Shown: positions 16,817 through 25,685 of the stretch, one piece after another
How the letters are laid out: every line of letters starts with the position of its first letter
Numbering within the stretch: position 1 is the stretch's first letter
Assembly: GCA_036141575.1 (NCBI GenBank)
Contig: JAYZXF010000017.1
Location: 1-64,000, forward strand
DNA from: Pseudomonadota bacterium
GTDB taxonomy: Bacteria; Pseudomonadota; Alphaproteobacteria; UBA2136; JAPKEQ01
Reading direction: 5' to 3'
DNA length: 64,000 nucleotides
The notes under the pieces: model-generated
Told to the model about the DNA's origin: nothing
The model's input: only the letters and a program-made list of their open reading frames with translations
Databases searched by the model: none
Translations under genes and position numbers: made by a program

Positions 16817-17419
16817 ATGACAACAGTTTCCCTCCCAGCATACTTTCCAATTGAAGAGCAGAGCTTTGCTTTAGAAGGTCATGTGAGTGTGTTTGAAAGT
16901 CCGCTAAGTAGAGCCTCTCAGCAGCAGGTGAGGGGCGGTAGTAGATGGATGAGTGAAGTGACCCTTGCACCTATGGCGATGCAACACGCTCGCCCCATCC
17001 TCTCATGGCTAGAAGATGTGCAGGCGCATGGCCATTTCTTTACGCTGGGTGATGTGGAAGCAGGTACAGCTCTAGGCGTTGCTACAGGCGCACCTGTGCT
17101 TGATGGCGCAGGCCAAACAGGCAGCACGCTGAACACCAGAGGCTGGACAGCATCAACCGCAGGTATTTTGCAAGCTGGTGATTTTATTCAAATTGGTGAT
17201 GAGCTTAAACGTGTGGTGAGTAATGTAAATAGTAATGCCAGTGGTGAGGCAGAGGTGAACATTACGCCACCTCTGCGTGGTACCTTTGCAGATGGCGTAG
17301 GTATTCAAGTTTCAAACACTGGCGCACTCATGCGATTGGTCGATAATAACCAAGCCCGTTATGAGAGCGGGGCAGATGGTACGGTAACCATTCGTTTGAG
17401 TGCTGTGGAAGTCTTTTAA
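16817..17419 (+). CDS. Phage distal-tail-like structural protein (GTA g12 position)
   Basis: 200 aa, beta-rich. Features GDFIQIGDELKRVVSNV and VNITPPLRGTFADG, which recur in tail proteins of alphaproteobacterial prophages. It directly follows the tape measure, where GTAs encode the distal tail (Dit) protein, but it does not show the DUF2460 pattern of the Rhodobacter GTA g12. The hub and peptidase genes that should follow are found 24 kb away near 41 kb. Confidence 0.7.
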   Translation: MTTVSLPAYFPIEEQSFALEGHVSVFESPLSRASQQQVRGGSRWMSEVTLAPMAMQHARPILSWLEDVQAHGHFFTLGDVEAGTALGVATGAPVLDGAGQTGSTLNTRGWTASTAGILQAGDFIQIGDELKRVVSNVNSNASGEAEVNITPPLRGTFADGVGIQVSNTGALMRLVDNNQARYESGADGTVTIRLSAVEVF

Positions 17420-17422
17420 ATT

Positions 17423-17450
17423 AAAGCCCTCTTGGGGGCTTTGTTTTTTG
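17423..17450 (+). terminator. Terminator of the GTA tail block
   Basis: AAAGCCC / GGGCTTT stem followed by GTTTTTTG. Confidence 0.7.
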
Positions 17451-17459
17451 TATTCAACA

Positions 17460-17488
17460 TTGACCTCTGCTTTGAAAACACGTATAAA
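17460..17488 (+). promoter_or_regulatory. Sigma70-like promoter of the 17536 gene
   Basis: TTGACC, 17-bp spacer, TATAAA, about 48 nt before the ATG. Confidence 0.65.
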
Positions 17489-17535
17489 ACAGGCACATTT
17501 CTATCTTGTTTTAATGTTTTCTACGGAGGTTCGCT

Positions 17536-18288
17536 ATGAGAGCGATTCTGTACTGGTATGCACGTGGGCTTGGTAAAGCCATGTGGTATATGTTGATTCC
17601 TTTTGCGATTCTGTTTGCTGGTATTACCTCAGAGCTACTGATGGTTTCTGGTGAACTTATGCAAGCTGCAACAGCGTGGGCAGATACATATTTGTATTGG
17701 CTTGCTGGTGGCGTGACTTTTTTGGGTGCTGTGGGTGTTGGCTCTTGGATTGCCCAAGGCTACCTCACAAAACCCAGTAACGCGCCTTTGCCGCCTTACT
17801 ATGAAAAGAACGCCATTCTGGCCATTGTGCCCATTATCCTTCCTGTGCTTGGGTTTGCTCTGCTTGCGGATGCAACATCCACACATGGAAACTATATGTG
17901 GGTCATTGTGACTGGACTTGTTGCATTTGGCAGTTTGGGCGTTGGTATTCTTTTGGGGCTGTGGTTCAAGCGTGCTTTTCGTTCGGATTGGCAAGCTGAA
18001 CACTTTGATGAACTGAAAGAAGAGACCGCTGAAGTGCTGCGTGTACAAGGCGCCTTTATGCCTCATGATATTGAGACGGCGTTTAAAGGCCGCACCTATG
18101 CCGAGGTGGCTGCCTTGAAAGGTCAGTGTCTGGTTATTAGTGATCTTACAGAGCGTCAAACAGATGCTTACAATACACTGATGAACACCATGAATGGTTA
18201 CGGTGTGAATGTGTCTACGGGTGCAGCTTTTGCCAATAAAACAGCTGCAGAGCTGCTGGCTGAAGAAAAGGAGCGTAACCGTGAGTGA
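17536..18288 (+). CDS. Four-helix membrane protein, 250 aa (class I)
   Basis: ATG at 17536 follows CGGAGG. Hydrophobic helices at about 13-35, 52-74, 93-113 and 120-145, then a soluble C-terminal domain of about 100 residues with coiled-coil character at the end. The next gene starts within its last codons, so the two form an operon. No family recognised. Confidence 0.75.
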   Translation: MRAILYWYARGLGKAMWYMLIPFAILFAGITSELLMVSGELMQAATAWADTYLYWLAGGVTFLGAVGVGSWIAQGYLTKPSNAPLPPYYEKNAILAIVPIILPVLGFALLADATSTHGNYMWVIVTGLVAFGSLGVGILLGLWFKRAFRSDWQAEHFDELKEETAEVLRVQGAFMPHDIETAFKGRTYAEVAALKGQCLVISDLTERQTDAYNTLMNTMNGYGVNVSTGAAFANKTAAELLAEEKERNRE

Positions 18289-18529
18289 GAGTAAAATTGT
18301 GATGACACCACGTGTTCGTGAGCGTTTGAAGTCACGCTTGATTGAACTGGGCTATGGCGCACGCCACGACCTTATGAGTGCTATTGACCACGGGAATTGG
18401 GAAGAGCTGAATGAACTTCGCCGCTCTATTGAAGCACATGTGCTTGCTGCTGACGCAGCGCGCATCGCAAAACAAAGCATGAAGCAAGTGTTTGAGAAGC
18501 TTGAAACTAAGGAGCGTACGCGCTCTTAA
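18281..18529 (+). CDS. Small helical protein coupled to the 17536 gene, 82 aa
   Basis: GTG start at 18281 has AAGGAG 7 nt upstream and overlaps the end of the membrane gene by 8 nt. The product is Arg/Glu-rich, helical and soluble. TAA is followed by AATCGA and a strong terminator. Possibly a cytosolic partner of the upstream membrane protein. Confidence 0.72.
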   Translation: MSESKIVMTPRVRERLKSRLIELGYGARHDLMSAIDHGNWEELNELRRSIEAHVLAADAARIAKQSMKQVFEKLETKERTRS

Positions 18530-18538
18530 AATCGACTT

Positions 18539-18576
18539 AAGAACACCCCTACGTTATGCGTGGGGGTGTTCTTTTA
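18539..18576 (+). terminator. Terminator of the 17536-18529 operon
   Basis: AAGAACACCCC / GGGGTGTTCTT stem with T-run. Confidence 0.8.
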
Positions 18577-18673
18577 TCTTCGCCTTGAATTCAGGAATAT
18601 CACCACCATAATATAAGGAACGCAATAACCTTGCGTACCGTTTTTTGGACTGCCAGACACGAGGAGATATCTC

Positions 18674-19039
18674 ATGGCACTTAAAACTTACCGCGCGATG
18701 ATTCTGCCGGGAACTGAAATGTGGGAAATGGTTGATGAACGTAAAGTTCTCTCCAGAACCGCCATTCCCAGCAATGCCTTCGGGTTCTATTTTTTTGACG
18801 CCGATGAAGAGGCGATGGAAGAAGACCCGAGGACAGCAGAGCGCAGCAATGTCAGCGGGTGCACTTACGTCGGCGTCGTTCACAAGGTGACCGACATCCT
18901 GTGGGACATCTCGACTGATGAAATGAAGAAAGCTGTAGACGGTGCAGACACAGACAAATGTGTTGTGTGCCCTTACGGTGATGCAGCAATGATCTTGCCT
19001 TTCTTTGAAGGCAAGGACTCGGTGGCTGCTTACGCTTAG
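18674..19039 (+). CDS. Unknown soluble protein, 121 aa (class I)
   Basis: ATG at 18674 follows GAGGAGAT. Contains GFYFFDADEEAMEEDP and three Cys (about residues 62, 95 and 98, the last two as CVVC). No membrane helix. ATCGAA and a terminator follow the stop. A longer minus-strand frame overlaps it but lacks a start signal and cassette features. Confidence 0.7.
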   Translation: MALKTYRAMILPGTEMWEMVDERKVLSRTAIPSNAFGFYFFDADEEAMEEDPRTAERSNVSGCTYVGVVHKVTDILWDISTDEMKKAVDGADTDKCVVCPYGDAAMILPFFEGKDSVAAYA

Positions 19040-19062
19040 GGCCTTGCCCAATCGAAAACAAG

Positions 19063-19086
19063 AAACCACCCCGCATGGGGTGGTTT
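19063..19086 (+). terminator. Terminator of the 18674 gene
   Basis: AAACCACCCC / GGGGTGGTTTT stem. Confidence 0.85.
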
Positions 19087-19094
19087 TGCTTTGT

Positions 19095-19300
19095 CGGTTA
19101 TTTTTTATGGCTCTCCATCTTTTATTTTTGAAATTGTAAACTTCAAAAATAAAATTTGCCGCCATGTATGGTCTTGGTGCGCAAGTTTTTGAGCGCAAAG
19201 GCACAAAGTAGGGTAGGCTACAGTGTAGCCGTGCCTTTGCAAGATATACATAAAAACAGCAAGTGACAGGCAAATAGGCTGTGTACATGGCACAGTTTTT
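19095..19300 (+). repeat. Structured intergenic repeat, copy 4 (shortened)
   Basis: Has the AT-rich opening hairpin (about 19122-19155), ATGGTCTTGG, a reduced stem 1 (TGCGC/GCGCA near 19178-19197), then the terminal stem CAAAGGCAC (19196-19204) with GTGCCTTTG (19231-19239) around a GGCTACAG/GTAGCC hairpin, and the CAAGATATACATAAAA end box. Stem 2 is missing. Confidence 0.72.
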
Positions 19301-19308
19301 TTTATGGC

Positions 19309-19707
19309 CTATGAGAGTGCAAAACGCAGAGCTATCATCCCATAAATCTTATAAGCGGCGCTTAGGCACACGATCCACCCTACAAGTACGCCAGCAAAAA
19401 AGGCGAGGGGTGTACCGTAAATGCAGGCACAGATTAGGCCGCCAAATCCGCCACCTCCCCATTTTGCAAGAACAGACCAACCATGAAGGTTATAGGTCTG
19501 GCTATCAATGTAACGATAGAGGAACATCTCGAACTTGTAGCTGAATGCTTCGATGGTAAACCACACCATGGGGTAAGCCATAAGAGTGAGTGTCGCATAA
19601 AGCGGATGAAGCGAGATATAGAGCGTGATGACCATCCATAAATGCAGGATGATATTAAAGGGCGTATGGAGCCTTTTCCAAAGCATCCAAATCCAGATGT
19701 TGGGCAT
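19309..19707 (-). CDS. Membrane protein, 132 aa
   Basis: Start at 19707 (MPNIWIWMLWK) is the most likely Met; the frame is open upstream to 19800. Several hydrophobic helices, including residues 15-45 and 85-125, with a Gly-rich KWGGGGFGG loop. No family recognised and no strong ribosome site. Confidence 0.55.
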   Translation of the reverse strand: MPNIWIWMLWKRLHTPFNIILHLWMVITLYISLHPLYATLTLMAYPMVWFTIEAFSYKFEMFLYRYIDSQTYNLHGWSVLAKWGGGGFGGLICACIYGTPLAFFAGVLVGWIVCLSAAYKIYGMIALRFALS

Positions 19708-19799
19708 GGTGTTATATCCATATAAACGGGACAGAAAGTGAATGTACTTTATGTATAAAGGGGCGGGGTACTGAGTGTCAAAAAAGAAATGGAAAAACA

Positions 19800-19824
19800 A
19801 ACACCCCGCAGTGTGCGGGGTGTT
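19800..19824 (-). terminator. Terminator of asnB
   Basis: ACACCCCGC / GCGGGGTGTT stem. Confidence 0.8.
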
Positions 19825-19838
19825 CAGTTATATCTTGC

Positions 19839-21806
19839 TTATGCAACCATACGTTTTGGCAGGGCGCTATCCATAAACTGCTGCGCCCAAAGCTCTACCG
19901 TAAGCAGAGAGAGGAGCGTATAAGCACCATCAACCTTGCCAGCTTTCGTGGCGTTAAACAGGTCTTCAATGCCGTTTACATCGTACCAGCCGCGTGTATG
20001 TGCTTTTTCACCCATAAGAATATCTCGTACCATGTCGGCGTTATCATCTACAATCCAGCTGCGCACAGGGGCACCAAAGCCAGCCTTAGAGCGGTAAAGA
20101 ACTTGCTTTGGAAGTCTTGGCTCCATCGCTTTCTTCAGCATAATTTTGGCACGCTTACCGTTACACTTCTGGTTAATGGGTAGTTTGGATGCAAAAGTCA
20201 GAAGGCGTGGATCTAGGAAAGGTACACGAATCTCAACCCCTTCAGCCATACCGAGTTTATCTGTGTAATTCAGGTTATGGTCTGGGAGGAAGCCGTGCTG
20301 CTCCATAAATAGCATTTGGTTCAGAGGGTGATGGTTCTTAAGAGGAACAGTCTCACCAAGGCCGTCATGGCTGCTTGGCACAGACATGTTACGCACTTCG
20401 TTTAGGAACCCACCATTGTAGTTTGCAAACTCTTGCTTCATGTCATCGCTTAGGAGGCTGAGTGTCATGCCTGCTGGCGTGCTATGGAAGGCGCTAAGGA
20501 GTGCATCATGAATGTTATTACCAAGGATGTAGCGTAGGCGTTGAGCACGACGTTTCATAAAGCTTGGTGCTTGAATAAGGCCAAGGCCAGCTGAAAGTGT
20601 ACCTTTAAGGCCTGACGGCATGCCGTCTAGGGCTTGCATCAATAGAATCGCTTGGTGACGACGGTATCCACTGAAGATGTCATCTCCACCAGTTCCGCTC
20701 ATCAATACTTTAATGTTGTGCTCACGGGCCTTTTTAGAAATCGCTGCCACGTAAAGTGGAGCAGGGTCGGCCTGTGGCTCATCCAGAGCGTACACCATTT
20801 CACTCAGGTGCTTCATGCCGTCTGGTTCTGCAATGACGTTTTCAAGAATAGCACCTGTATGTTTTGCCACCATGCGGGCGTAAGCGCTGTCGTCACTAAA
20901 GCCTTCTTTCTTGTAGCGGCTATCTTCAAAGCCAATACAGAAAGTTTTAAGGGGGCGTTTGTCCTGTGCCATAACACTGGCAACAATGGCGCTACTATCT
21001 ACACCACCTGAAAGGAATGCCCCAACAGGCACATCTGCAACCAGTTGGTCACGGACCACATCATCAAACAGGTCAAGCAGATGGACAGGCTTAATAGATT
21101 TATCGTAAACAGGTTGGCCTTTTTTATCCAACTCAGGAAGAGGTGGGCTGTACCACTGTTTTGTGCGCATACCTTCTTCGCTGTAGAGCATATAATGGCC
21201 GGGCAGAAGTTTCTTCACGTCTTTAAACATTGTGTCTTCACCAGCGCTCCATAGGTATGTGAGGCTGTTGAACATCGCTGTTGGGTTCATAGTGCGTGGT
21301 AGCTCTTCATGTTGAAGAAGCGCTTTCATTTCACTAGCAAATAGGAGGCCTTTTTCACAAAGGGCATAGTAAAGTGGTTTAATACCAAGGTGGTCACGGG
21401 CCACAAACAGAGTTTGGTCTTTTCTATCCCAAATGGCGAATGAGAAGATACCATTCAGCTTGCCGAGCATGTTCGGGCCGTAGCTATCGTAAAGAGGGCC
21501 CAAAATAGCGGTATCAGAGTTTTCATTAAATTGGTAACCGCGGCGTTTGAGATCAGCCGCAAGAGAACGGTAGTTATAAATTTCACCGTTGAACACGACA
21601 ACGTAACGGTTACGTACGGCACTCATTGGCTGTGCTGCCGCGTCGCTGAGGTCAATAATAGACAGGCGACGGTGGCCAAGGCCAACACCTTGCATGCCAT
21701 CAATCCAGTGGCCTTCACCATCAGGCCCGCGGTGGGCAATGGCATCTGTCATGTTTTTGAGTAGTGCTGGCTCAAACGAGCCTACAAATCCAGCGAGTCC
21801 GCACAT
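19839..21806 (-). CDS. asnB: Glutamine-hydrolysing asparagine synthase
   Basis: 655 aa. Cys2 (MCGLAGFVG) is the glutaminase nucleophile of a class II amidotransferase domain that spans about residues 2-200 (RGPDG, HRRLSIIDLS, NGEIYNY). The synthase domain follows, with the ATP-binding SGGVDS loop at 266-271. It transfers ammonia from glutamine to aspartate in the cytoplasm. The length fits the AsnB subgroup often found in polysaccharide loci, so a role in modifying a sugar or peptide is an alternative to plain asparagine supply. The neighbours are not biosynthetic and the stop lacks the class I ATCGA tag. Confidence 0.93.
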   Translation of the reverse strand: MCGLAGFVGSFEPALLKNMTDAIAHRGPDGEGHWIDGMQGVGLGHRRLSIIDLSDAAAQPMSAVRNRYVVVFNGEIYNYRSLAADLKRRGYQFNENSDTAILGPLYDSYGPNMLGKLNGIFSFAIWDRKDQTLFVARDHLGIKPLYYALCEKGLLFASEMKALLQHEELPRTMNPTAMFNSLTYLWSAGEDTMFKDVKKLLPGHYMLYSEEGMRTKQWYSPPLPELDKKGQPVYDKSIKPVHLLDLFDDVVRDQLVADVPVGAFLSGGVDSSAIVASVMAQDKRPLKTFCIGFEDSRYKKEGFSDDSAYARMVAKHTGAILENVIAEPDGMKHLSEMVYALDEPQADPAPLYVAAISKKAREHNIKVLMSGTGGDDIFSGYRRHQAILLMQALDGMPSGLKGTLSAGLGLIQAPSFMKRRAQRLRYILGNNIHDALLSAFHSTPAGMTLSLLSDDMKQEFANYNGGFLNEVRNMSVPSSHDGLGETVPLKNHHPLNQMLFMEQHGFLPDHNLNYTDKLGMAEGVEIRVPFLDPRLLTFASKLPINQKCNGKRAKIMLKKAMEPRLPKQVLYRSKAGFGAPVRSWIVDDNADMVRDILMGEKAHTRGWYDVNGIEDLFNATKAGKVDGAYTLLSLLTVELWAQQFMDSALPKRMVA

Positions 21807-22053
21807 ATACTTTTTATTCTTCCTTCTCGAAATATTCCCTGAGTTTCATCCTAGCAAACTTCCCAGAAACCTTCTAGGTTTTTGTCGTCAAAAGAATGTG
21901 TATACATGGTGTTTTTTGATAGGATGAAGCCAAATTGCATCTCTTGTTTTTTTGCTTCACTTGAAAGTTTATGTCGTCGTTGCTGCTGCCGTTAGCGGTA
22001 CACATAAACAGGCAGGAAAGAAAAGTGCAGCCTTTTTTGGTGCTGGATATACA

Positions 22054-22081
22054 AAAATGCCCCTTGAAGAAGGGGCATTTT
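22054..22081 (-). terminator. Terminator of the 22815 gene
   Basis: AAAATGCCCCTT / AAGGGGCATTTT stem. Confidence 0.85.
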
Positions 22082-22101
22082 CAATCGTTTAGCAAGGAAA
22101 C

Positions 22102-22815
22102 TTAATCTTGAAGTTCTTGCTTGGCAGCTTGGGCGCGTTCACGCACTGCTTGGCGTGCTTGTGTGGCGCTTTGCTGAATGGACTGACGCGTATCTGTGAT
22201 GCGTTGGCCTACAGCATGGCGTGCCGATGTAACGCCTTGGCGTATGGATTGGCCAGCTGCAGCAGCACGTTTACTGACGCTTTGACGCGTGCCATTTGTA
22301 TTGCCATAGACGGCTTGGCAAAACTCACGTGTCGCCTGAGACCCCGCGATCAGTTTTTTGATCAGTGGCTCTGGGTCTTGTGCGCTCAGGATGGGAGCCC
22401 AGCACGCAGCAACCGCACAGTACACCGCAATGGTGATGACGGTATTTGCATCCAGCAGGAATGCCAGAAGCAAGCAGACGATGAGACCGATGAAGCCCGC
22501 AGCAGCAGCTTTCAACAAGAAGATTTGCGCTGTGATAAACACAGCTTGCCAGCCTTTGGACACCTCAGCGATGTGCGGTAAGGTAAACATTTTCTTGATC
22601 TTGGGGACATTCCGTTTGGTCACCCAGCTGGACATGGCCAGCAAAGTGAGAACCGGGAAAATGGCCCACGCGCCAACGGCAAGGGTGAAGTAGATAGATG
22701 CGATCGTCATGGCAGTTGCTACGGCATAACCGAGCGCATGCAGCGGCTTGTCGAGTGTGTAATCCAGAAGGATCCACCCAAGGCCAGCAGGGGACGTATT
22801 CAGTTTAATGGACAT
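22102..22815 (-). CDS. Membrane protein with 11-residue coiled-coil repeats, 237 aa (class I)
   Basis: Start at 22815 follows ATGAGG. Four hydrophobic helices between about residues 22 and 145. The C-terminal ~70 residues are repeated segments of the type RQSI-QSATQARQAV, Arg/Gln/Ala-rich and spaced by about 11, which suggests a right-handed or 11-mer coiled coil in the cytoplasm. Function unknown. Confidence 0.73.
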   Translation of the reverse strand: MSIKLNTSPAGLGWILLDYTLDKPLHALGYAVATAMTIASIYFTLAVGAWAIFPVLTLLAMSSWVTKRNVPKIKKMFTLPHIAEVSKGWQAVFITAQIFLLKAAAAGFIGLIVCLLLAFLLDANTVITIAVYCAVAACWAPILSAQDPEPLIKKLIAGSQATREFCQAVYGNTNGTRQSVSKRAAAAGQSIRQGVTSARHAVGQRITDTRQSIQQSATQARQAVRERAQAAKQELQD

Positions 22816-22892
22816 GAAAACCTCATAGTGAAAGGAACGGAAGAGTTGTGACAAAGATGACATGGGGGCTGAGTACCTTTCTGTCAAGGGGA

Positions 22893-22921
22893 CAAAGCCA
22901 CCTTTCATGAAGGTGGCTTTG
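22893..22921 (-). terminator. Terminator of the 23332 gene
   Basis: CAAAGCCACCTT / AAGGTGGCTTTG stem. Confidence 0.8.
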
Positions 22922-22933
22922 CTGTATCTCGTG

Positions 22934-23332
22934 TTATTCGTTCTCGCCGCCGCGCCATTTATTCAATAGGCCGGCTGCGCCATCCGCGATGCCATCTGCA
23001 ATGTTGCCAGCTTGGTCACGGAAGCTTTCCGGTACCGTGGGGCGCCATGCGTGGCCTGTGGCTTCAAGCGCAATCAGAATGTTGGCTTGTGCGTAGTCAG
23101 GCATTTCTTGAAAGCGTTCGCAGTTTTGGCTAAGGCTTTGTGCAAATCTATAGTTGCCTGCCATAGAGATATGACAGACTTGCTCTGTCACAGTGTTGAT
23201 GCTAATGACGGTAGAGATCAGATAGTTACGATCAGTTGTCAAAGCTTGAGATGTTTCATCCAGAATGATGGTCTCAGCAGAAACAGCGCCAGCTGCAAGA
23301 GTCAGGGCCGAAGCCAGAAGCAGTTTTTTCAT
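22934..23332 (-). CDS. Secreted periplasmic protein, 132 aa (class I)
   Basis: A clear Sec signal peptide: MKKLLLASALTLAAGAVSA followed by ETIILDE, so cleavage is expected after residue 19. The mature protein of ~113 residues has two Cys (about residues 53 and 74) that could form a disulfide. Promoter at 23382-23410 and a TTTCCCTAAC leader. No family recognised. Confidence 0.75.
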   Translation of the reverse strand: MKKLLLASALTLAAGAVSAETIILDETSQALTTDRNYLISTVISINTVTEQVCHISMAGNYRFAQSLSQNCERFQEMPDYAQANILIALEATGHAWRPTVPESFRDQAGNIADGIADGAAGLLNKWRGGENE

Positions 23333-23381
23333 AGGAGTTCTCCGTGGTTAGGGAAAGGAAAAAGAGATGGTTGATAAAGTG

Positions 23382-23410
23382 TGTATACCATTGAAGGGCT
23401 GAGCTATCAA
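23382..23410 (-). promoter_or_regulatory. Sigma70-like promoter of the 23332 gene
   Basis: On the minus strand TTGATA, 17-bp spacer, TATACA. Confidence 0.7.
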
Positions 23411-23426
23411 GCTTTTTCCAAAAGTA

Positions 23427-23451
23427 AACAGCCCTCACTTTGGGGCTGTTT
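23427..23451 (-). terminator. Terminator of the 25004-23466 gene group
   Basis: AAACAGCCC / GGGCTGTTT stem. Confidence 0.75.
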
Positions 23452-23465
23452 ATTTTTTGTTTTGG

Positions 23466-24125
23466 TTACTTCCATTCGTCTTGAGAAAAATCACCCGCAC
23501 TTTCATCGTAAGCAAAGAATTCTTTGAGCGGCACAGTCATTGGGTCCATACCCCATAGGAAGCGTGTATCAATGAGATCGTCGCCACTTTTATGAATGAT
23601 TTGCGGCACACCATCTACGAGAGGGAAGGTCAGGGGGCGACCGTTCACATGCTTACGATGAATTTCACTTGGTGTGGTTTCTATTTCTAGGACTTGCAGA
23701 TTGTCTTGCTCCAAAAAGGCATCAATACGGTTTTTAATATGGGTCTTTTTGCCTTCTCCGTAAAAGACTTCTGGGTCAGCGGGGCCGCGCCTGTCACTAA
23801 ACATGTGAGTGAGGGCAAAGAGGTCTACATCAAGGGCGAGGTCCTTACCTTCTTGGCCAGTAACGGCCATACCGTCCTGTGTCCAGAACGTAGTGTGTTT
23901 GGTGATTTTTACCACGTCTTCAGTAAGGCAGCTGACAAAGTTAAACTCAGGCATGCGCTGTTTAAACAGTGTAAAGCCTTCAAGTTGAGCGGTTTCACTG
24001 CTATCAATCATGTGTTTTCCGCCACCTTTAACAAGGCCTGTAATATAGCCTTCATACTTAGGGTTTGTGAGAGGCACTTTAATAATAAAGCGTTTGCGAG
24101 AGAGAGTTTGAGTTTGGGCATTCAT
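23466..24125 (-). CDS. Unknown soluble protein, 219 aa, downstream of replication-like genes
   Basis: Start at 24125 follows CAGGAGAA. A beta-rich soluble protein with no membrane helix. It lies 17 nt downstream of the helicase-loader-like gene on the same strand and probably ends the operon. Contains ETTPSEIHRKHVNGRP and LTFPLVDGVPQIIHK but no recognisable catalytic motif. It could be a phage-derived accessory. Confidence 0.68.
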   Translation of the reverse strand: MNAQTQTLSRKRFIIKVPLTNPKYEGYITGLVKGGGKHMIDSSETAQLEGFTLFKQRMPEFNFVSCLTEDVVKITKHTTFWTQDGMAVTGQEGKDLALDVDLFALTHMFSDRRGPADPEVFYGEGKKTHIKNRIDAFLEQDNLQVLEIETTPSEIHRKHVNGRPLTFPLVDGVPQIIHKSGDDLIDTRFLWGMDPMTVPLKEFFAYDESAGDFSQDEWK

Positions 24126-24142
24126 TGTTTTTCTCCTGTTAT

Positions 24143-24544
24143 TTATATGTTTGATTGATGTTGGTTGATGAGGGAGAGGGCGTCTCTGAGCCTTGTGTAT
24201 GGGAGGATTTCCTCCTTTACGCGGCTGAGAATATCTCTTGGGAAAGGTTTTTTGTTTTGGTGCATGAGCCAGTTTTCACAAGCGCGCTCAATGGCCCAGT
24301 TTGGGTAAGGGGCAAGTACACTGAGCCAGTCACTAAACACGGCGCTGTGGAGTTTTTCTGGCAGCGGCGTAATAAAGAAATGAGCCAGTAGGGCCATAAT
24401 GCGGCCCATGGTGCGCTCAGGTTCACCTTCAGTAAGAGACTCATTTGTTTTGTTCAGGCACTCCTCTAAGGTGTGCCAGTCTTGTTCTGTCATGACTTGC
24501 GCCACGCTCATGGCACTGAGTTGAGATTTATCTTGGCCTGTCAT
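24143..24544 (-). CDS. Phage replication-like protein (helicase-loader-like), 133 aa
   Basis: Start at 24544 (MTGQDKSQ) with GAGG upstream, 1 nt after the stop of the DUF1376 gene. Features WAIERACENWLMHQNKKPFPRDILSRVKEEI, the pattern seen in small loaders and DnaT-like proteins encoded next to DUF1376 genes in prophages. Role as a loader is inferred from context. An open frame runs upstream to 24655 but overlaps DUF1376 and lacks a start signal. Confidence 0.6.
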   Translation of the reverse strand: MTGQDKSQLSAMSVAQVMTEQDWHTLEECLNKTNESLTEGEPERTMGRIMALLAHFFITPLPEKLHSAVFSDWLSVLAPYPNWAIERACENWLMHQNKKPFPRDILSRVKEEILPYTRLRDALSLINQHQSNI

Positions 24545-24545
24545 A

Positions 24546-25004
24546 TCATACACCTCGTGTACGTTTATAAACCGCATCACAGGCACCGGAAGTCCATGCG
24601 TGAGTGACGCTCTGCATGGCGGTGTGCTTCGGTTTTGGGTGAGGGGTTGTGTCATGGTTCTCCTCCGTTTTGTTCCAACGTTTTAGGGCGTTTTTGCGCG
24701 CGGCAGCGCTTTTGCTTGCACGCTTTCCAATTTCAATCATCAGGCGTGGGTGGTGCCATGCTGTGTCTGTCACTGTAAAAAGAGGTTCTAGAGTGGGGCG
24801 GACTTTGCTCCACTGGCTTTGCGTGCAGCTGGCCATAAAGGCGAGGCGCTTGTTACTGCTTGGCAGGCCGTCTTCACCGCGAACCCAGTGGGCCATAAGT
24901 AGCAACATGTAAGCGCCATGCTCTTGAGCATTAAAATGGCGGGTCTCGCGGAGGTAATCTCCAACATAAAGCGGCATCCAAATGGTGAGGTTGTTATTGT
25001 TCAT
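24546..25004 (-). CDS. DUF1376 phage replication protein
   Basis: 152 aa. N-terminal WMPLYVGDYLRETRHFNAQEHGAYMLLLMAHWVRGEDGLP is the DUF1376 signature; this domain is a winged-helix-like module of phage replication initiators. The C-terminal ~60 residues are low-complexity and Thr/His/Pro-rich. It forms a unit with the loader-like and 23466 genes. No other prophage genes are next to it, so this may be a remnant module. Confidence 0.82.
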   Translation of the reverse strand: MNNNNLTIWMPLYVGDYLRETRHFNAQEHGAYMLLLMAHWVRGEDGLPSSNKRLAFMASCTQSQWSKVRPTLEPLFTVTDTAWHHPRLMIEIGKRASKSAAARKNALKRWNKTEENHDTTPHPKPKHTAMQSVTHAWTSGACDAVYKRTRGV

Positions 25005-25202
25005 TGCAGAGCGTCTCCTCAGGCATTACGAGCGCAAGTGCGCGAGCTAAATTGCTCTGTCCTGAGCAATTTTGAGCGGGCGGAGCCCAAGACATACGTT
25101 TTGAGCGCAAGAGAAAAAGATCTAAGCGCGTATGCGAAGCTATATGTGAAAAAGCTATGTTAAAGGAGCACTCTATACCTCTAACACTGCTCAACAAAAA
25201 AA

Positions 25203-25233
25203 CACCCCCGGTCTGCAAAGCAGACGGGAGGTG
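25203..25233 (-). terminator. Terminator of the 25631 gene
   Basis: Imperfect long stem: CACC and GTCTGC pair with CAGAC and AGGTG around AAAG; A-run on the upstream plus side becomes a T-run on the minus strand. Confidence 0.65.
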
Positions 25234-25241
25234 CGAATCGA

Positions 25242-25631
25242 TTAAAAGACCAGTCCAAAGGCCCAAGGCGAGGCTGCCATTGTGGCTGCGGTAAACAACA
25301 CGGTGACAGTGACCTTGAGGAATTGTCCTTGGTCCCACTCGTTGACTTTTGGCCAAACGACGTAGCGTGCAAAGATGTAGGTCAGCAGTGCCATGGCGCT
25401 TGTCATCATAGTGGGGCCAATCTGTTCGTGCAGAGTTGTGGAAACCGAGACAAACAAACCCAAAATAGCGATGATTGGCAGAATGATGCAGGACAGCAGC
25501 AGGTTGGTGCTGTTGGTTTTCATGGCGTTGATAAAGCCAAAAACGGCGCCCAAAATGCTGGGCAGAAACAAAACGCCAACCACAAGCAGGAACATCAGCG
25601 CGAGTTCCCATCCTTCGTAAAACATAAGCAT
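25242..25631 (-). CDS. Four-helix membrane protein, 129 aa (class I)
   Basis: Hydrophobic segments at about residues 8-32, 42-65, 72-92 and 103-125 with very short loops. The stop overlaps an ATCGATT tag. It follows the 26180 gene by 55 nt and probably shares its promoter. A 434-residue open frame covering both genes in another frame is a shadow. Function unknown. Confidence 0.72.
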   Translation of the reverse strand: MLMFYEGWELALMFLLVVGVLFLPSILGAVFGFINAMKTNSTNLLLSCIILPIIAILGLFVSVSTTLHEQIGPTMMTSAMALLTYIFARYVVWPKVNEWDQGQFLKVTVTVLFTAATMAASPWAFGLVF

Positions 25632-25685
25632 AGGAATAAATCCTTCTATGAATAGCAGGTGTGAAAGAAGAGAAGAGAAGGGCGC

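Noticed and set aside
18554-19288. A 244-residue open frame on the minus strand
   Set aside because: Overlaps the 18674 gene, which has a clear ribosome site, ATCGA tag and terminator; the minus-strand frame crosses that terminator and the repeat.
25005-25180. Possible degenerate eighth copy of the structured repeat
   Set aside because: It has GAGC/GCGC-rich fragments and an AATTGCTC/GAGCAATT hairpin, but the diagnostic boxes and stems could not be aligned with confidence.
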